Of a DNA stretch of 64,000 nucleotides, positions 45,110 through 53,626 are shown one piece after another. The stretch is taken from positions 124,001 to 188,000 of the forward strand of contig NZ_AAYC01000005.1 of the NCBI RefSeq assembly GCF_000169455.1, written 5' to 3'. Below the pieces are notes generated by a model. It did not search any database, was not told where the DNA came from, and worked only from the letters and a program-made list of their open reading frames with translations. Position 1 is the first letter of the stretch. Each line of letters opens with the position of its first letter. Source of the DNA: Roseobacter sp. SK209-2-6 (GTDB taxonomy: Bacteria; Pseudomonadota; Alphaproteobacteria; Rhodobacterales; Rhodobacteraceae). The translations under genes and the position numbers were made by a program.

Positions 45110-45520
45110 CTAGGGCAATTCACCTTTCCGGATTCGCGAGACAACACGCTCCCGGTCCATTTGAACCTTATCACTGAAGCCGGTCATCGCATGGCCGGCT
45201 TCGTTGTATTTGGCGCTCCACAGCGCAATCTCAGCCAGCACAGGTGCCAGATCACGCCCCTTTGGTGTAAGGCTATAGAGGAAGCTTCGGCGGTTATCCG
45301 GATCCTGGGTTTTAACCAAAATCCCAGCCTCTTCCAATTGCTTTAGCCGCTGCGCCAGAATGTTTGTCGAGATCCCCTCCCAACCGTCCAAAAGCTCCCC
45401 ATAGGTTTTGGCACCTTTGACCGCCATGTCACGGATCACAAGAAGGCTCCAGCGGTCGCCAAATACCTCCAGCCCATAAGCCACCGGGCATCCCGACTGA
45501 TATTTACTGTCTTTTTTCAT
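45110..45520 (-). CDS. HxlR-family transcriptional regulator
   Basis: 136 residues. The HxlR signature is complete: CPVAYGLEVFGDRWSLLVIRDM at the start (given here from VAYGLEVFGDRW), then ISTNILAQRLKQLEEAGIL and RRSFLYSLTPKGRDLAPVL. It is divergent from the Tat-exported protein gene at 45614, with two matching palindromes in between, so it probably represses that gene and itself. The inducer is unknown. Confidence 0.95.
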   Translation of the reverse strand: MKKDSKYQSGCPVAYGLEVFGDRWSLLVIRDMAVKGAKTYGELLDGWEGISTNILAQRLKQLEEAGILVKTQDPDNRRSFLYSLTPKGRDLAPVLAEIALWSAKYNEAGHAMTGFSDKVQMDRERVVSRIRKGELP

Positions 45521-45543
45521 CAGATCTCTTTTCTCACATTTCT

Positions 45544-45597
45544 ACTTGCGAATTGCAAGTTGTTATGACAGCAATTGATAACTTGCATTTTGCAAGT
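45544..45597. promoter_or_regulatory. Two HxlR-type operators in a divergent promoter
   Basis: Two 17-bp inverted repeats with the same half site: ACTTGC-GAATT-GCAAGT (45544-45560) and ACTTGCA-TTT-TGCAAGT (45581-45597), centres 37 bp apart. ACTTGCA/TGCAAGT half sites recur at HxlR-regulated promoters. One copy is 24 bp from the HxlR start, the other 17 bp from the target start. Confidence 0.75.
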
Positions 45598-45613
45598 GTT
45601 TAATGGAGCAACC

Positions 45614-46378
45614 ATGACCTATACCCTCAATAACGCGGCTTTCCGCGATCGATCCCGGCTGTCCCGACGCCAGCTGCTCGCCACTTCAGCAGCCGCACTG
45701 CTGACCCCCTCCCTACCCCAAGCCAAGGACCATCCCGTGACCCCACAAGCCTTTGTCTATACCGAAGTCGCAATCTCAATCCCCTTCGATCAAGCCCCTT
45801 GGCAGGAAATCAATGCTGCGATTCTCAAGCAGCCAGGTTTCTTGAACAAAACTTGGTTATCGGGACACGCGAGCGGATCTCTCGGCGGCTTCTACGCCTT
45901 TGACAGCATTGAAAACGCGCGCGGTTTCGTCACCGGATACTTCCCCTCCGAAGCACGCAGCTTTGGGGTCGCCCACAATACGCGGGTTTTTAATGCCAGA
46001 GTAACCGCCAAAGCCAGCCGCGATATGGACTCGGTCTTTTATGGTGGGCAAGCCGCAACACCCGGTGCCTTTGTTTATACGGAATTGCAACTGTCGCGCG
46101 CCTTTGATGATGCGCCCTGGCAGGACCGCAACAAGGCCTTGAAACAGGTGCCCGGGCTGCAAAATAAGGTTTGGTTGAGTGGGTTGCAAACGCAGACCCT
46201 GGGTGGGTTTGATGCCTTTGACACTCTGGACAGCGCGGCAGAGTTTGCGCTCAACCGCTTCCCGGAAACAGCGGCCGAATTGGGCTGTGCATTCTACACG
46301 CGGATCTTTGATGCCACGCTGACCGAGACCGCAAGCCGGGCGATGGGCTCCCCCTATTACAGCAACAGCGAAAGCTGA
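45614..46378 (+). CDS. Tat-exported protein with two tandem YdhR-like domains
   Basis: 254 residues from the ATG at 45614 (GGAGC upstream). The N-terminus has a twin-arginine signal (SRRQLLATSAAALLTP, about 18-34). Two copies of an approximately 95-residue domain follow: AFVYTEVAISIPFDQAPWQEI and AFVYTELQLSRAFDDAPWQDR begin the repeats (first 18 residues: AFVYTE, PW and WLSG shared), and both contain LGGF-AFD and end near T-ASR-M-S. The fold resembles small YdhR/antibiotic-monooxygenase-type ferredoxin-like domains; catalytic function is not certain. Divergent HxlR control is likely. Confidence 0.8.
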   Translation: MTYTLNNAAFRDRSRLSRRQLLATSAAALLTPSLPQAKDHPVTPQAFVYTEVAISIPFDQAPWQEINAAILKQPGFLNKTWLSGHASGSLGGFYAFDSIENARGFVTGYFPSEARSFGVAHNTRVFNARVTAKASRDMDSVFYGGQAATPGAFVYTELQLSRAFDDAPWQDRNKALKQVPGLQNKVWLSGLQTQTLGGFDAFDTLDSAAEFALNRFPETAAELGCAFYTRIFDATLTETASRAMGSPYYSNSES

Positions 46379-46480
46379 AACTGAAGCAATTCAATAGGGC
46401 CTCCCAACCAAATATCAGACAGACCACCGTACAGGGCGGGCAGGCAATTGCGCAGCGCCCTGAATAGCCGTATCGCGGTC

Positions 46481-47143
46481 CTAGCCGGCCAGCAGCCGAA
46501 GCCCCTGCGTGACATCCGAACGAACAGCAAGACGCAGCCCAGGCTCATCCCCAGCCCGGAGCGCCGCGATGATCAAACGATGGTTCTGTGGTGGGTCGGT
46601 CCGCCCAAGCCGTCCGTAAAGCGCTCGCATGGTCGGGCCAAGTTGCAGCCAGACGGTTTCTGCCATAGCCAGCATCGCTGGCGCCTGCGCACGTAGGTAA
46701 AGGGTGCGATGGAACTCTAGATTGGTTCTGATATATCCCACCGCATCGCGCTTTGAGACCATCTCGGCCACAGTGGAATTGATGCTCTGGAGCCGCTCAA
46801 TAAGAGCCATATGAGCACGCGGCAAGGCGCGGCTGGAAAGCTCTACCTCCAGAAGCGCACGCAGCGCTGCCAGTTCTTCTATGCGCTCATTCGAAAGCTC
46901 AGGCGTGGAAACACGACCCGAGTTTGACAGGAAGAGCGCACCTTCTGCCACCAGGCGGCGAACCGCTTCGCGCGCAGGCGTCATGGACACCTCAAACTCA
47001 CGCCCGATCCCGCGCAAAGTCAGCGCGGCACCCGGTGCAATCTCACCATACATGATCCGTGCCCGAAGGGTCCGATAAACCCGATCATGGGCAGAGGCTG
47101 AAGTATCCGGAACGGAGCTGGAAGCGCGCAGGGTTTGGCTCAT
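46481..47143 (-). CDS. GntR-family regulator (FadR/FCD subgroup)
   Basis: 220 residues. The N-terminal winged helix (VYRTLRARIMYGEIAPGAALT; VSMTPAREAVRRLVAEG) is followed by an all-helical FCD effector domain (ALRALLEVELSSRAL; HRTLYLRAQAP) with metal-binding positions. A palindrome TGTGATCACA (47154-47163) lies just upstream. No target operon adjoins; the nearest genes look unrelated. Confidence 0.93.
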   Translation of the reverse strand: MSQTLRASSSVPDTSASAHDRVYRTLRARIMYGEIAPGAALTLRGIGREFEVSMTPAREAVRRLVAEGALFLSNSGRVSTPELSNERIEELAALRALLEVELSSRALPRAHMALIERLQSINSTVAEMVSKRDAVGYIRTNLEFHRTLYLRAQAPAMLAMAETVWLQLGPTMRALYGRLGRTDPPQNHRLIIAALRAGDEPGLRLAVRSDVTQGLRLLAG

Positions 47144-47153
47144 AAGATTTACA

Positions 47154-47163
47154 TGTGATCACA
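47154..47163. promoter_or_regulatory. Palindrome TGTGATCACA upstream of the GntR gene
   Basis: A perfect 10-bp palindrome 11 bp upstream of the GntR start; GT-N-AC dyads are common GntR-family operators, so autoregulation is plausible. Confidence 0.4.
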
Positions 47164-47229
47164 AAACAGGGAGAGGTCAAGCGCTTCACTTAAGGCAATA
47201 CAGCATTGGGCCGCAGCCCTGTCGACAAC

Positions 47230-47910
47230 CTAGAAGCGATATCGATGGAGGCTCGAGCCCTCTTCTTTCAGCCAACGCCTCTCGGCGCTGCTATCCCCAA
47301 ACAGTTTTTGCACCAGGGACCAGAAATCGGCGGAATGATTCATCTCTTGCAGATGCGCCACCTCATGCGCCGCCACATAGTTCAACACCTTTGGTGGCGC
47401 CATGATCAGGCGCCAAGAATACATGAGCCCCCCATCGGAAGAACAAGACCCCCAGCGCGACCGCGTATCCCGCAGAGTGATCCGGCTATAGCCTCGCCCC
47501 AAGTCCTGCGCATAGTGATCCGAAGCCGCAACCAGCCGATCACGCGCCAGTTCCTTCAGGAACCTCTCCAGGGAGCGCTTTGGATTGCTCCCACCGACCA
47601 AAAGCTCATCAGGTGTGAGTTTGACACCACGCCGTTTCTCGGAAGAGATTCTCCGGGCCGCCCCCTCAACAGGGAGTTCATTGCCAAATTCTGCCTCGAC
47701 CGGTGCGGGATGCCTTTCAAGATGGGCGCGGATCCAATCTTCTTTCTCCGCTGCAAACTCCAACGCTTCATCCTCTGGAACCCGCGGTGGCAGGGTCAAG
47801 GTTACCCGCCCATCCAAAGCGGAGATTCGCAAACTCATCCGGCGCGCCCGTTTGGAACGGCGCAACATCAAGGGCACAGGTGGCTTTCCCGGAAGGTGAT
47901 ATGCGCTCAT
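47230..47910 (-). CDS. YgjP-type metallopeptidase (DUF45, SprT-like)
   Basis: 226 residues. The C-terminal half carries the zinc motif HEVAHLQEMNHSADFW, i.e. HE-x-x-H with a downstream His, preceded by RSRWGSCSSDGGLMYSWRL, the conserved YgjP core. The N-terminal part (RRSKRARRMSLRIS) is a typical basic lead. Family members are called M48/YgjP-like and have no firmly known substrate. It is divergent from the TIGR02300 gene (99 bp). Confidence 0.93.
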   Translation of the reverse strand: MSAYHLPGKPPVPLMLRRSKRARRMSLRISALDGRVTLTLPPRVPEDEALEFAAEKEDWIRAHLERHPAPVEAEFGNELPVEGAARRISSEKRRGVKLTPDELLVGGSNPKRSLERFLKELARDRLVAASDHYAQDLGRGYSRITLRDTRSRWGSCSSDGGLMYSWRLIMAPPKVLNYVAAHEVAHLQEMNHSADFWSLVQKLFGDSSAERRWLKEEGSSLHRYRF

Positions 47911-48009
47911 CTATGGCCCCTTTACGGCAAAGGCTTTGACAGTGCCATCCTCATATGGCAAGGCACCTGAATCGTCGACACGACTCATGTATAAATCGAG
48001 GGGATTCAA

Positions 48010-48336
48010 ATGCCCAAAGAAGAATGGGGTGTAAAGCGCGTCTGCCCAACCACAGGCAAGCGGTTTTACGACCTGAACAAAGACCCGATCGTCAGCCCCT
48101 ATACGGGCGAAATCGTCGAGCTTAACACCGGCAAAAGCCGGATGATCGAAGCCGATAGCGAAGACGCAGCGACTTTGAAAGCCAAAGAGAACATCGATGC
48201 AGATGCCGATGTGCTGGAAGATGACGAAGACGTCGACCTGGATCTGGGCGATGATGTTCTGGACGACGACGATGAAGAGGATAACGTACCTCTTGAAGAG
48301 ATCGCCGATGTCGCCAGCAACGACGACGATTCCTAA
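48010..48336 (+). CDS. TIGR02300-family acidic protein
   Basis: 108 residues. The N-terminus KEEWGVKRVCPTTGKRFYDL is characteristic of TIGR02300 (the FYDLN family, restricted to alphaproteobacteria). The C-terminal half is almost entirely Asp/Glu (about 60-108). Function unknown. A strong long-stem inverted repeat follows. Confidence 0.95.
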   Translation: MPKEEWGVKRVCPTTGKRFYDLNKDPIVSPYTGEIVELNTGKSRMIEADSEDAATLKAKENIDADADVLEDDEDVDLDLGDDVLDDDDEEDNVPLEEIADVASNDDDS

Positions 48337-48339
48337 ATC

Positions 48340-48386
48340 TTTGGGCTGGCTCAAGCCAGGTTTCAACCACTCTGAGCCAGCCCAAA
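48340..48386. repeat. Long inverted repeat after the TIGR02300 gene
   Basis: A perfect 13-bp stem (TTTGGGCTGGCTC, 48340-48352, with 48374-48386) encloses a 21-base loop. The loop side can alternatively form a 6-bp hairpin CTGGCT-CA-AGCCAG. No T tract follows, so it may stabilise the 3' end of the mRNA rather than act as a simple terminator. Confidence 0.7.
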
Positions 48387-48512
48387 ATCACCCATGAAAA
48401 AATCTGTTGGCAAAGGTGCATTTTCCTCTTGCAGCCCAGGCCAACCTCCCTTAAATCACCCTCACACCGCGAGACGGAACGGACCAAACGGTCAACGGAA
48501 CGCGGAAGGTTT

Positions 48513-48588
48513 GGGGCCTTAGCTCAGCTGGGAGAGCGCCTGCATGGCATGCAGGAGGTCAGCGGTTCGATCCCGCTAGGCTCCACCA
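48513..48588 (+). tRNA. tRNA-Ala (anticodon GGC)
   Basis: 76 bases. Acceptor GGGGCCT pairs with AGGCTCC (one G-U pair); the D arm contains AGCTCAGCTGGGAGAGC; anticodon stem CCTGC/GCAGG holds loop ATGGCAT with anticodon GGC; the T arm is CAGCGGTTCGATCCCGCTA less its flanks, with GGTTCGATCC; CCA is encoded. It marks the left edge of the accessory region. Confidence 0.97.
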
Positions 48589-48959
48589 AATCCTCCTTGA
48601 AAAGTGTCAGATCGCTTTGCTCTTTCGGTCAAAGAGATTGCCTCTGATGGTATTTCGCGGCTGACTGCGGACCAATCCCGCTTGGCACGGTCACTTGATT
48701 TTCAAGAATATGACCTGAGAAGAAGTCGAGAGCCGCGGGAGCGCCACGCAGCTACGAGCCCTAAGTGTGAACTTGATTTTCATGCTGCACGCGCTTGCAG
48801 CGCGCCGGGCCGCTGCACCGCCGAATACCGCTCACGGCATAGCAGAGGAGAATGCGGCCTTTCGGGCGGACCGCAGAAAATCTGAATCCTCAAGTTCGCA
48901 CAGCGCGGGACAGTCCGGGCTATTGGCACAGTGATGGCTTTCACAGGAACCATGACCCG
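48589..48959. other. Sequence between tRNA-Ala and the IS remnant, no recognised gene
   Basis: About 370 bp with no gene I can support. Short frames on both strands lack binding sites and motifs. It is the left end of the accessory region, probably scarred by earlier insertions. I found no second copy of the tRNA 3' end (GGTTCGATCCCGC) inside the window. Confidence 0.5.
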
Positions 48960-49022
48960 CATCATCTGCGCGATCCCGCGCGCATCATTGCGGTCGGTCT
49001 TGTTCACATGCGCCTTGAGGAA
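48960..49022 (-). mobile_element. IS110-family transposase remnant
   Basis: On the minus strand the segment encodes FLKAHVNKTDRNDARGIAQM followed by MRVM, which matches the conserved DEDD-transposase core of IS110 elements (KTDRNDARGIA). The frame then diverges. The upstream part is cut off exactly where the IS3-family element begins (49023), and the missing half is not found on the other side of that element. Confidence 0.8.
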
Positions 49023-49078
49023 TGATCCTCCCCCACTGAAGTGATCCGCCCGTATAGTTAGGAAACGGAGGATCAGAT

Positions 49079-49357
49079 ATGGGAATCAAGCGACACAAGC
49101 CCGAAGAGATTGTCACGAAGTTACGGCAGGTTGAGGTGCTTTGCGGCCAAGGGATGCCGCGCGTAGACGCCATTCGACAGGTGCAGATTACAGAACAAAC
49201 CTTCTATCGCTGGCGCAAGCAATATGGCGGTATGGGAACCGACCAACTGAAGGAACTAAAGCGACTTCAGAAGGAGAATGACCGGCTGCGTTGGGCAGTT
49301 TCTGATCTGACATTGGACAAGCTCATTCTGTCGGAAGCTGCACGGGGAAACTTCTGA
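49079..49357 (+). CDS. IS3-family transposase OrfA
   Basis: 92 residues. Helix-turn-helix of the IS3 OrfA type (KRHKPEEIVTKLRQVEVL; ITEQTFYRWRKQYGG) followed by a leucine-zipper helix (LKELKRLQKENDRLRW). It ends with ARGNF next to GGGGAAAC, a probable -1 slip site leading into orfB. Confidence 0.95.
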   Translation: MGIKRHKPEEIVTKLRQVEVLCGQGMPRVDAIRQVQITEQTFYRWRKQYGGMGTDQLKELKRLQKENDRLRWAVSDLTLDKLILSEAARGNF

Positions 49358-50205
49358 GCCCCTCGCGCCGCCGTAACTGCATTGATCATGTGCGACGCCA
49401 GTTCCACGTCTCAGAGCGTCGCGCCTGCCGTGTTCTGGGACAGCACCGTTCCACACAGAGGCGGGTGCCTGTTGGACGTGCTGACGAAGACCGGTTGGTG
49501 TCTGACATGATCGAACTGACACGCCAATATGGTCGATACGGTTACCGTCGGATAGCGGCTCTTCTGAGAGACGCCGGCTGGCAAATCAACGACAAACGTG
49601 TTGAGCGCCTATGGCGGCGTGAGGGGCTGAAAGTTCCAATGAAACAACCGAAGAAAGGACGGCTCTGGCTGAACGACGGGTCGTGTGTTCGACTCCGGCC
49701 CGAATATCGTGACCATGTCTGGTCCTATGACTTCGTGCACCATCGAACGGATGACGGGAAAGCGTTCCGGACACTGAACATTCTGGATGAACACAGCCGG
49801 GAATGCCTGGCGATCCGGGTGAAGAGGCGCTTGAACTCGGCAGAAGTTATTGACGCGCTGACAGATCTTTTCATCCTGCGTGGCGTTCCTGCTTTCATCA
49901 GATCAGATAATGGCCCAGAGTTCATTGCTCAGGCCGTTCGAGATTGGATCGCAGCGGTCGGTGCCCAAACGGCCTACATTGAACCAGGATCACCTTGGGA
50001 GAACGGATACTGTGAAAGCTTCAACGCGCGCTTCAGAGACGAGCTGCTGAATGGAGAGGTATTTTACAGCCTGCGTGAGGCCCAGATCCTGATTGAACAA
50101 TGGAGAAATCACTACAACACAAAACGGCCGCATAGTGCTCTGGGCTATCGCCCACCGGCTCCGGAAGCCATCGTTCCGGTGGAAACCAGGCCGATCATGC
50201 ACTAA
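49354..50205 (+). CDS. IS3-family transposase OrfB (DDE integrase domain)
   Basis: The orfB frame can be read from about 49354 (LSPSRRRNCIDHVRRQF) after a -1 slip from orfA; an internal GTG at 49390 is the first possible independent start. The rve domain has DDE residues: Asp in WSYDFVHHRTDDG, Asp in IRSDNGPEF, Glu in ENGYCESFNARFRDELLNGE. Nothing is broken, so the element may be active. Confidence 0.93.
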   Translation: MSPSRRRNCIDHVRRQFHVSERRACRVLGQHRSTQRRVPVGRADEDRLVSDMIELTRQYGRYGYRRIAALLRDAGWQINDKRVERLWRREGLKVPMKQPKKGRLWLNDGSCVRLRPEYRDHVWSYDFVHHRTDDGKAFRTLNILDEHSRECLAIRVKRRLNSAEVIDALTDLFILRGVPAFIRSDNGPEFIAQAVRDWIAAVGAQTAYIEPGSPWENGYCESFNARFRDELLNGEVFYSLREAQILIEQWRNHYNTKRPHSALGYRPPAPEAIVPVETRPIMH

Positions 50206-50293
50206 CACTCACACTGGACCACTTCGATGGGGCTGATCAGCCGCCACTAGATACCCAATCCCCGCTCGTTTCAGACCTAATGCTGGCTGAGAC

Positions 50294-51127
50294 ATGAAAG
50301 ATATCGCGGATGATACGTCTCTTTCCGGATGTTCCGACGCCCAGCTAACTTGCGGCGCGTATCTTACCGTTAAAGACGCGAGTTGGAATGCACCACGAAG
50401 TCGCAAACCAGTCCTATATCCAATCAGTTTTGATCTCTCGCCTGGTCAGGTCCTCGGAATTGTTGGTCCCAACGGCGCAGGGAAATCCACGCTACTCCGA
50501 CTGCTCTACCGGTATCATCGCTCCACAAGCGGCTCGGTAAAGATTGATGACCACGATATCTGGACGGTTTCTGCGAGAGACACAGCGCGCAAAGTTGCAG
50601 CAGTCTTGCAAGAGCAGCCCACCGATTTTGCGCTGACAGTTCGCGAGATCGTTGCCCTTGGACGCACGCCTCACCGGACTGGGTTTGGAGGTACATCAGG
50701 TCGAAGGGATGCCGATATTCTCGCGGCAACACTCGAACGGCTAGACCTTGGTGGTTTCGCGGAGCGTCACCTAGGCACGCTGTCAGGCGGAGAGCGTCAG
50801 CGTGTGATGGTCGCCCGCGCGCTTGCGCAAGAACCACAGCTCTTAATCTTGGATGAACCCACCAACCACCTCGACATTCGGCACCAACTTGAGGTTCTGA
50901 AATTGATCCGTGACCTTCCAGTGACGATTGTCACCTCGCTGCACGATCTGAACATGGCCGCAGATGTTTGCGACCAGGTGCTGCTGTTGGACGATGGTTA
51001 CGCTGTCGGTTTTGGCGCGCCGCAAGACGTGTTCTCTGAGATCGCGATTTCGAATGCCTTTCACGTGACAGCGCGGCGAGAACATCTCGCGCCGAGCAAT
51101 ACGAAACATATGACATTCCATCTCTAA
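50294..51127 (+). CDS. Iron/siderophore-type ABC transporter ATP-binding protein
   Basis: 277 residues. Walker A (GPNGAGKST), Q loop (VLQEQPTDFALTVREIV), ABC signature LSGGERQR, Walker B LLILDEPTNHLD and switch His are present; closest to FecE/FhuC/BtuD proteins. First gene of a three-gene operon (ATPase, binding protein, permease). The IS3 element ends 54 bp upstream, so the native promoter may be gone or replaced. Confidence 0.94.
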   Translation: MKDIADDTSLSGCSDAQLTCGAYLTVKDASWNAPRSRKPVLYPISFDLSPGQVLGIVGPNGAGKSTLLRLLYRYHRSTSGSVKIDDHDIWTVSARDTARKVAAVLQEQPTDFALTVREIVALGRTPHRTGFGGTSGRRDADILAATLERLDLGGFAERHLGTLSGGERQRVMVARALAQEPQLLILDEPTNHLDIRHQLEVLKLIRDLPVTIVTSLHDLNMAADVCDQVLLLDDGYAVGFGAPQDVFSEIAISNAFHVTARREHLAPSNTKHMTFHL

Positions 51128-51142
51128 TACAGGACCACCCAG

Positions 51143-52078
51143 ATGAAACTGATCGCATTTGGCGCAGCAGCGCTTAGCTTCAGCGCTAGTATGGCCGTCG
51201 CGGACACCACCGTTCAAAGCTGTAACCGCACAGTGACCTTCGACGCACCGCCAGAACGTGCAGTCTCCAACGACGTTAACCTAACGGAAATGATGCTCGC
51301 CCTGGGCCTTGCGGACCGCATGGTCGGCTATACCGGCATCTCCGGTTGGAAGACGCTGGATGAAGAGATGACAGCGGGTGTCGAGGAACTCCCCGAGCTG
51401 TCTGCCAAATACCCATCGAAAGAGGTGATCGTCGGCGCCGACGCAGACTTCTTCTTCGCGGGCTGGAACTACGGCATTAAGGTTGGCGGTGAGGTCACAC
51501 CAGAAACACTCGAACCCTTCGGAGTGCAGGTCTACGAACTGACGGAAAGCTGCACCCACATCATGGACAAGGAGAAGGCCAGCATCGAGGACATGTACAA
51601 TGACCTAACCAACCTCGGCACGATCTTCGAAGTCGAAGACAAGGCAGCGGAACTGGTCGAGGGCTACCGGGCAGAACTTGCGGCCTTCACCGGTGAGCTG
51701 GAAACCGGCGAACCCCCACGTGTCTTTATTTATGACAGCGGCGAAGATACCCCCTTTACCGCCGGCCGCTACGCCATGCCCACGGCGCTGATCGAAGCCG
51801 CAGGCGGCGTGAACATCATGGATGATTTCGAGAAAAGCTGGGCCACCGTCACCTGGGAAGAGGTGGTCGAACGGAACCCAGAGGTGATCATGATCGTCAA
51901 CTACGGCGAAGTCACCGCCGAACAAAAGCGTGAGTTCATGATGTCGAACCCAGCCTTTGCCGACCTCGACGCCGTCAAGAACGACCGTTTCGTGACGCTG
52001 GAATACGTCGAGGCCACACCGGGACCGCGCAACATTCAAGCGATCAAAACCCTCGCCGAAGCCTTCTGGGCTGAGTAA
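51143..52078 (+). CDS. Iron/siderophore ABC transporter substrate-binding protein
   Basis: 311 residues with a Sec signal peptide (about 1-20, cleavage near AVA-DT). The rest is a class III (TroA/FecB-type) bilobal fold: PERAVSNDVNLTEMMLALGL and MVGYTGISGW in the first lobe, FIYDSGEDTPFTAGRYAMP at the hinge, and GPRNIQAIKTLAEAF at the end. The ligand (ferric siderophore, haem or cobalamin) is not determined. It follows the ATPase by 15 bp. No TonB receptor gene is next to it. Confidence 0.92.
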   Translation: MKLIAFGAAALSFSASMAVADTTVQSCNRTVTFDAPPERAVSNDVNLTEMMLALGLADRMVGYTGISGWKTLDEEMTAGVEELPELSAKYPSKEVIVGADADFFFAGWNYGIKVGGEVTPETLEPFGVQVYELTESCTHIMDKEKASIEDMYNDLTNLGTIFEVEDKAAELVEGYRAELAAFTGELETGEPPRVFIYDSGEDTPFTAGRYAMPTALIEAAGGVNIMDDFEKSWATVTWEEVVERNPEVIMIVNYGEVTAEQKREFMMSNPAFADLDAVKNDRFVTLEYVEATPGPRNIQAIKTLAEAFWAE

Positions 52079-52081
52079 CTC

Positions 52082-53134
52082 ATGAGCGAGGCCGCCAGCA
52101 CACACCCTTTGGCTCGCCGCCGCTTCGGCGTGTTACCTTTTCTGTTGGTTGGGGTGGCCCTGCTTTTGGTCTCGCTATCATTCGCAGTGTCGGTGGGTGC
52201 GGTTCCCGTCCCCCTCGGCACGGTCTGGGGCATCCTGCTCAACAATATCAGCCCCGGGCTGATCGAGCAAACCTGGAGCCAGGGGCGCGAGGCGATCGTC
52301 TGGGAAATCCGCTTTCCAAGGGCGATCCTTGCGATGATGGTCGGGGCTGGTCTGGCGATGGTGGGCGCAAGTCTGCAAGCGGTTACGCGCAACCCTCTGG
52401 CGGATCCACATCTGTTGGGCATCTCGTCCGGCGGAGCTTTTGGGGCGATCTTGGCACTCCTGCACACGGGTCTGTTCATTGGCCTTCTTACTGTCCCGCT
52501 TCTGGCTTTCCTCGGGGCACTTGGGGCCACAACCATCGTGCTGGGCGTGTCACGCTTTGCCGACGCGATGAGTGCGGACCGGCTTGTCCTGGCGGGCGTC
52601 GCCGTTTCCTTCATCATCATGGCCTGCGCCAACGTTCTGATCTTCCTCGGCGACCCCAAAGCGACCCACGTGGTCGTCTTCTGGATGCTGGGCAGCCTCG
52701 GCCTCGCGCAATGGGGCCAGTTGATCTATCCGCTAGTTGTGCTTCTAGTCAGCGCCGCCTGGCTTCTGTCGCGGTCTACGGAATTGAACGCCATGACGGT
52801 GGGCGATGAAACCGCCTCAACCCTCGGCATCCCGGTCGCCCGCTTCCGCCTTGCGGTATTCGTGGCAGGTGCACTCATCACCGGTGTCATGGTCGCTTTC
52901 TCCGGTATCATCGGGTTTGTCGGCCTGATGGTCCCGCACGTAGCTCGCATGCGGGTCGGCGGCGACTACCGACGGGTGCTCCCCGCCTCAGCCTTTCTCG
53001 GGGCGATCTTCCTCCTCTGGGCGGATATCACAGCGCGTACAATTATGGCACCGGAAGACATGCCCATCGGCATCGTTACCGGCCTAGTCGGTGGTGTCTT
53101 CTTCGTTTGGCTTCTGAGCCGACGTCAGGCTTAG
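52082..53134 (+). CDS. FecCD-family ABC transporter permease
   Basis: 350 residues with about ten helices, typical FecCD/BtuC. Motifs: WEIRFPRAILAMMVGAGLAM, GASLQAVTRNPLADPHLLG, SGGAFGAI and the coupling-helix region AFSGIIGFVGLMVPHVAR. It dimerises to form the channel for the substrate delivered by the binding protein. It begins 3 bp after the binding-protein stop. Confidence 0.95.
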   Translation: MSEAASTHPLARRRFGVLPFLLVGVALLLVSLSFAVSVGAVPVPLGTVWGILLNNISPGLIEQTWSQGREAIVWEIRFPRAILAMMVGAGLAMVGASLQAVTRNPLADPHLLGISSGGAFGAILALLHTGLFIGLLTVPLLAFLGALGATTIVLGVSRFADAMSADRLVLAGVAVSFIIMACANVLIFLGDPKATHVVVFWMLGSLGLAQWGQLIYPLVVLLVSAAWLLSRSTELNAMTVGDETASTLGIPVARFRLAVFVAGALITGVMVAFSGIIGFVGLMVPHVARMRVGGDYRRVLPASAFLGAIFLLWADITARTIMAPEDMPIGIVTGLVGGVFFVWLLSRRQA

Positions 53135-53153
53135 CATATGCCTAAACAGTCAA

Positions 53154-53522
53154 ATGCAGACACCAAACAAGCAGATGATTGAGACCGGACGTCTTCGCCT
53201 TCGACGCTGGGACAATAGTGACATTCACCAAATTCACCTGTTGCTGGCTGATCCAGACGTCATGCAGTTCAGCGAAAATGGCGCGCTGAGCGAGAGCGAT
53301 CAGATAACTTGGTTGCAACGTGCAACAACGCAGCAGCCAAAAAGCGCCTTGCCCGACTGCCTTGCTATTGAAAGAAAGCAAGACAGTCGAATGTTTGGCT
53401 ATGTCAGCTTGATCAAAGATCTTTCGAGAGTTCAATCGGGTGACGTCGAAATCGGTTTGCGACTGATGAAGAGTGTATGGGGTCGAGGATACGCAACTGA
53501 AGCCGCACACAGATTGATCTAA
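53154..53522 (+). pseudogene. Truncated GNAT-family acetyltransferase
   Basis: 122 residues (or 115 from the ATG at 53175, MIETGRLRLRRW). The RimJ/RimL-type N-terminal part is present up to the acetyl-CoA site (GRGYATEAAHRLI), and then a stop follows; relatives continue another 50 residues. No continuing GNAT sequence is seen in the next 100 bp in any frame. Probably a decayed gene cut at the junction with the next operon. Confidence 0.75.
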
Positions 53523-53626
53523 GCAACAAAGCTCCGTGAACACCATCGTCCAAAAATGCCCGTTTTTAATGCCGTCCAAATCCTTGTGGGGGGCTTTGCC
53601 GGACAACTCTGGTTATATGGCACACC

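Larger units (their letters stand above)
49023..50239 (+). mobile_element. Complete IS3-family insertion sequence
   Basis: About 1217 bp. The left end begins TGATCCTCCCCCACTGAAGT and the right end, read inward, TGATCAGCCCCATCGAAGT, imperfect inverted repeats of about 25 bp. It carries orfA and orfB in the usual -1 arrangement. The flanks (GAGGAA left, GCCGCC right) show no target duplication, so it may have arrived in a rearrangement or recombined since insertion. Group assignment within IS3 (IS407-like) is tentative. Confidence 0.9.
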
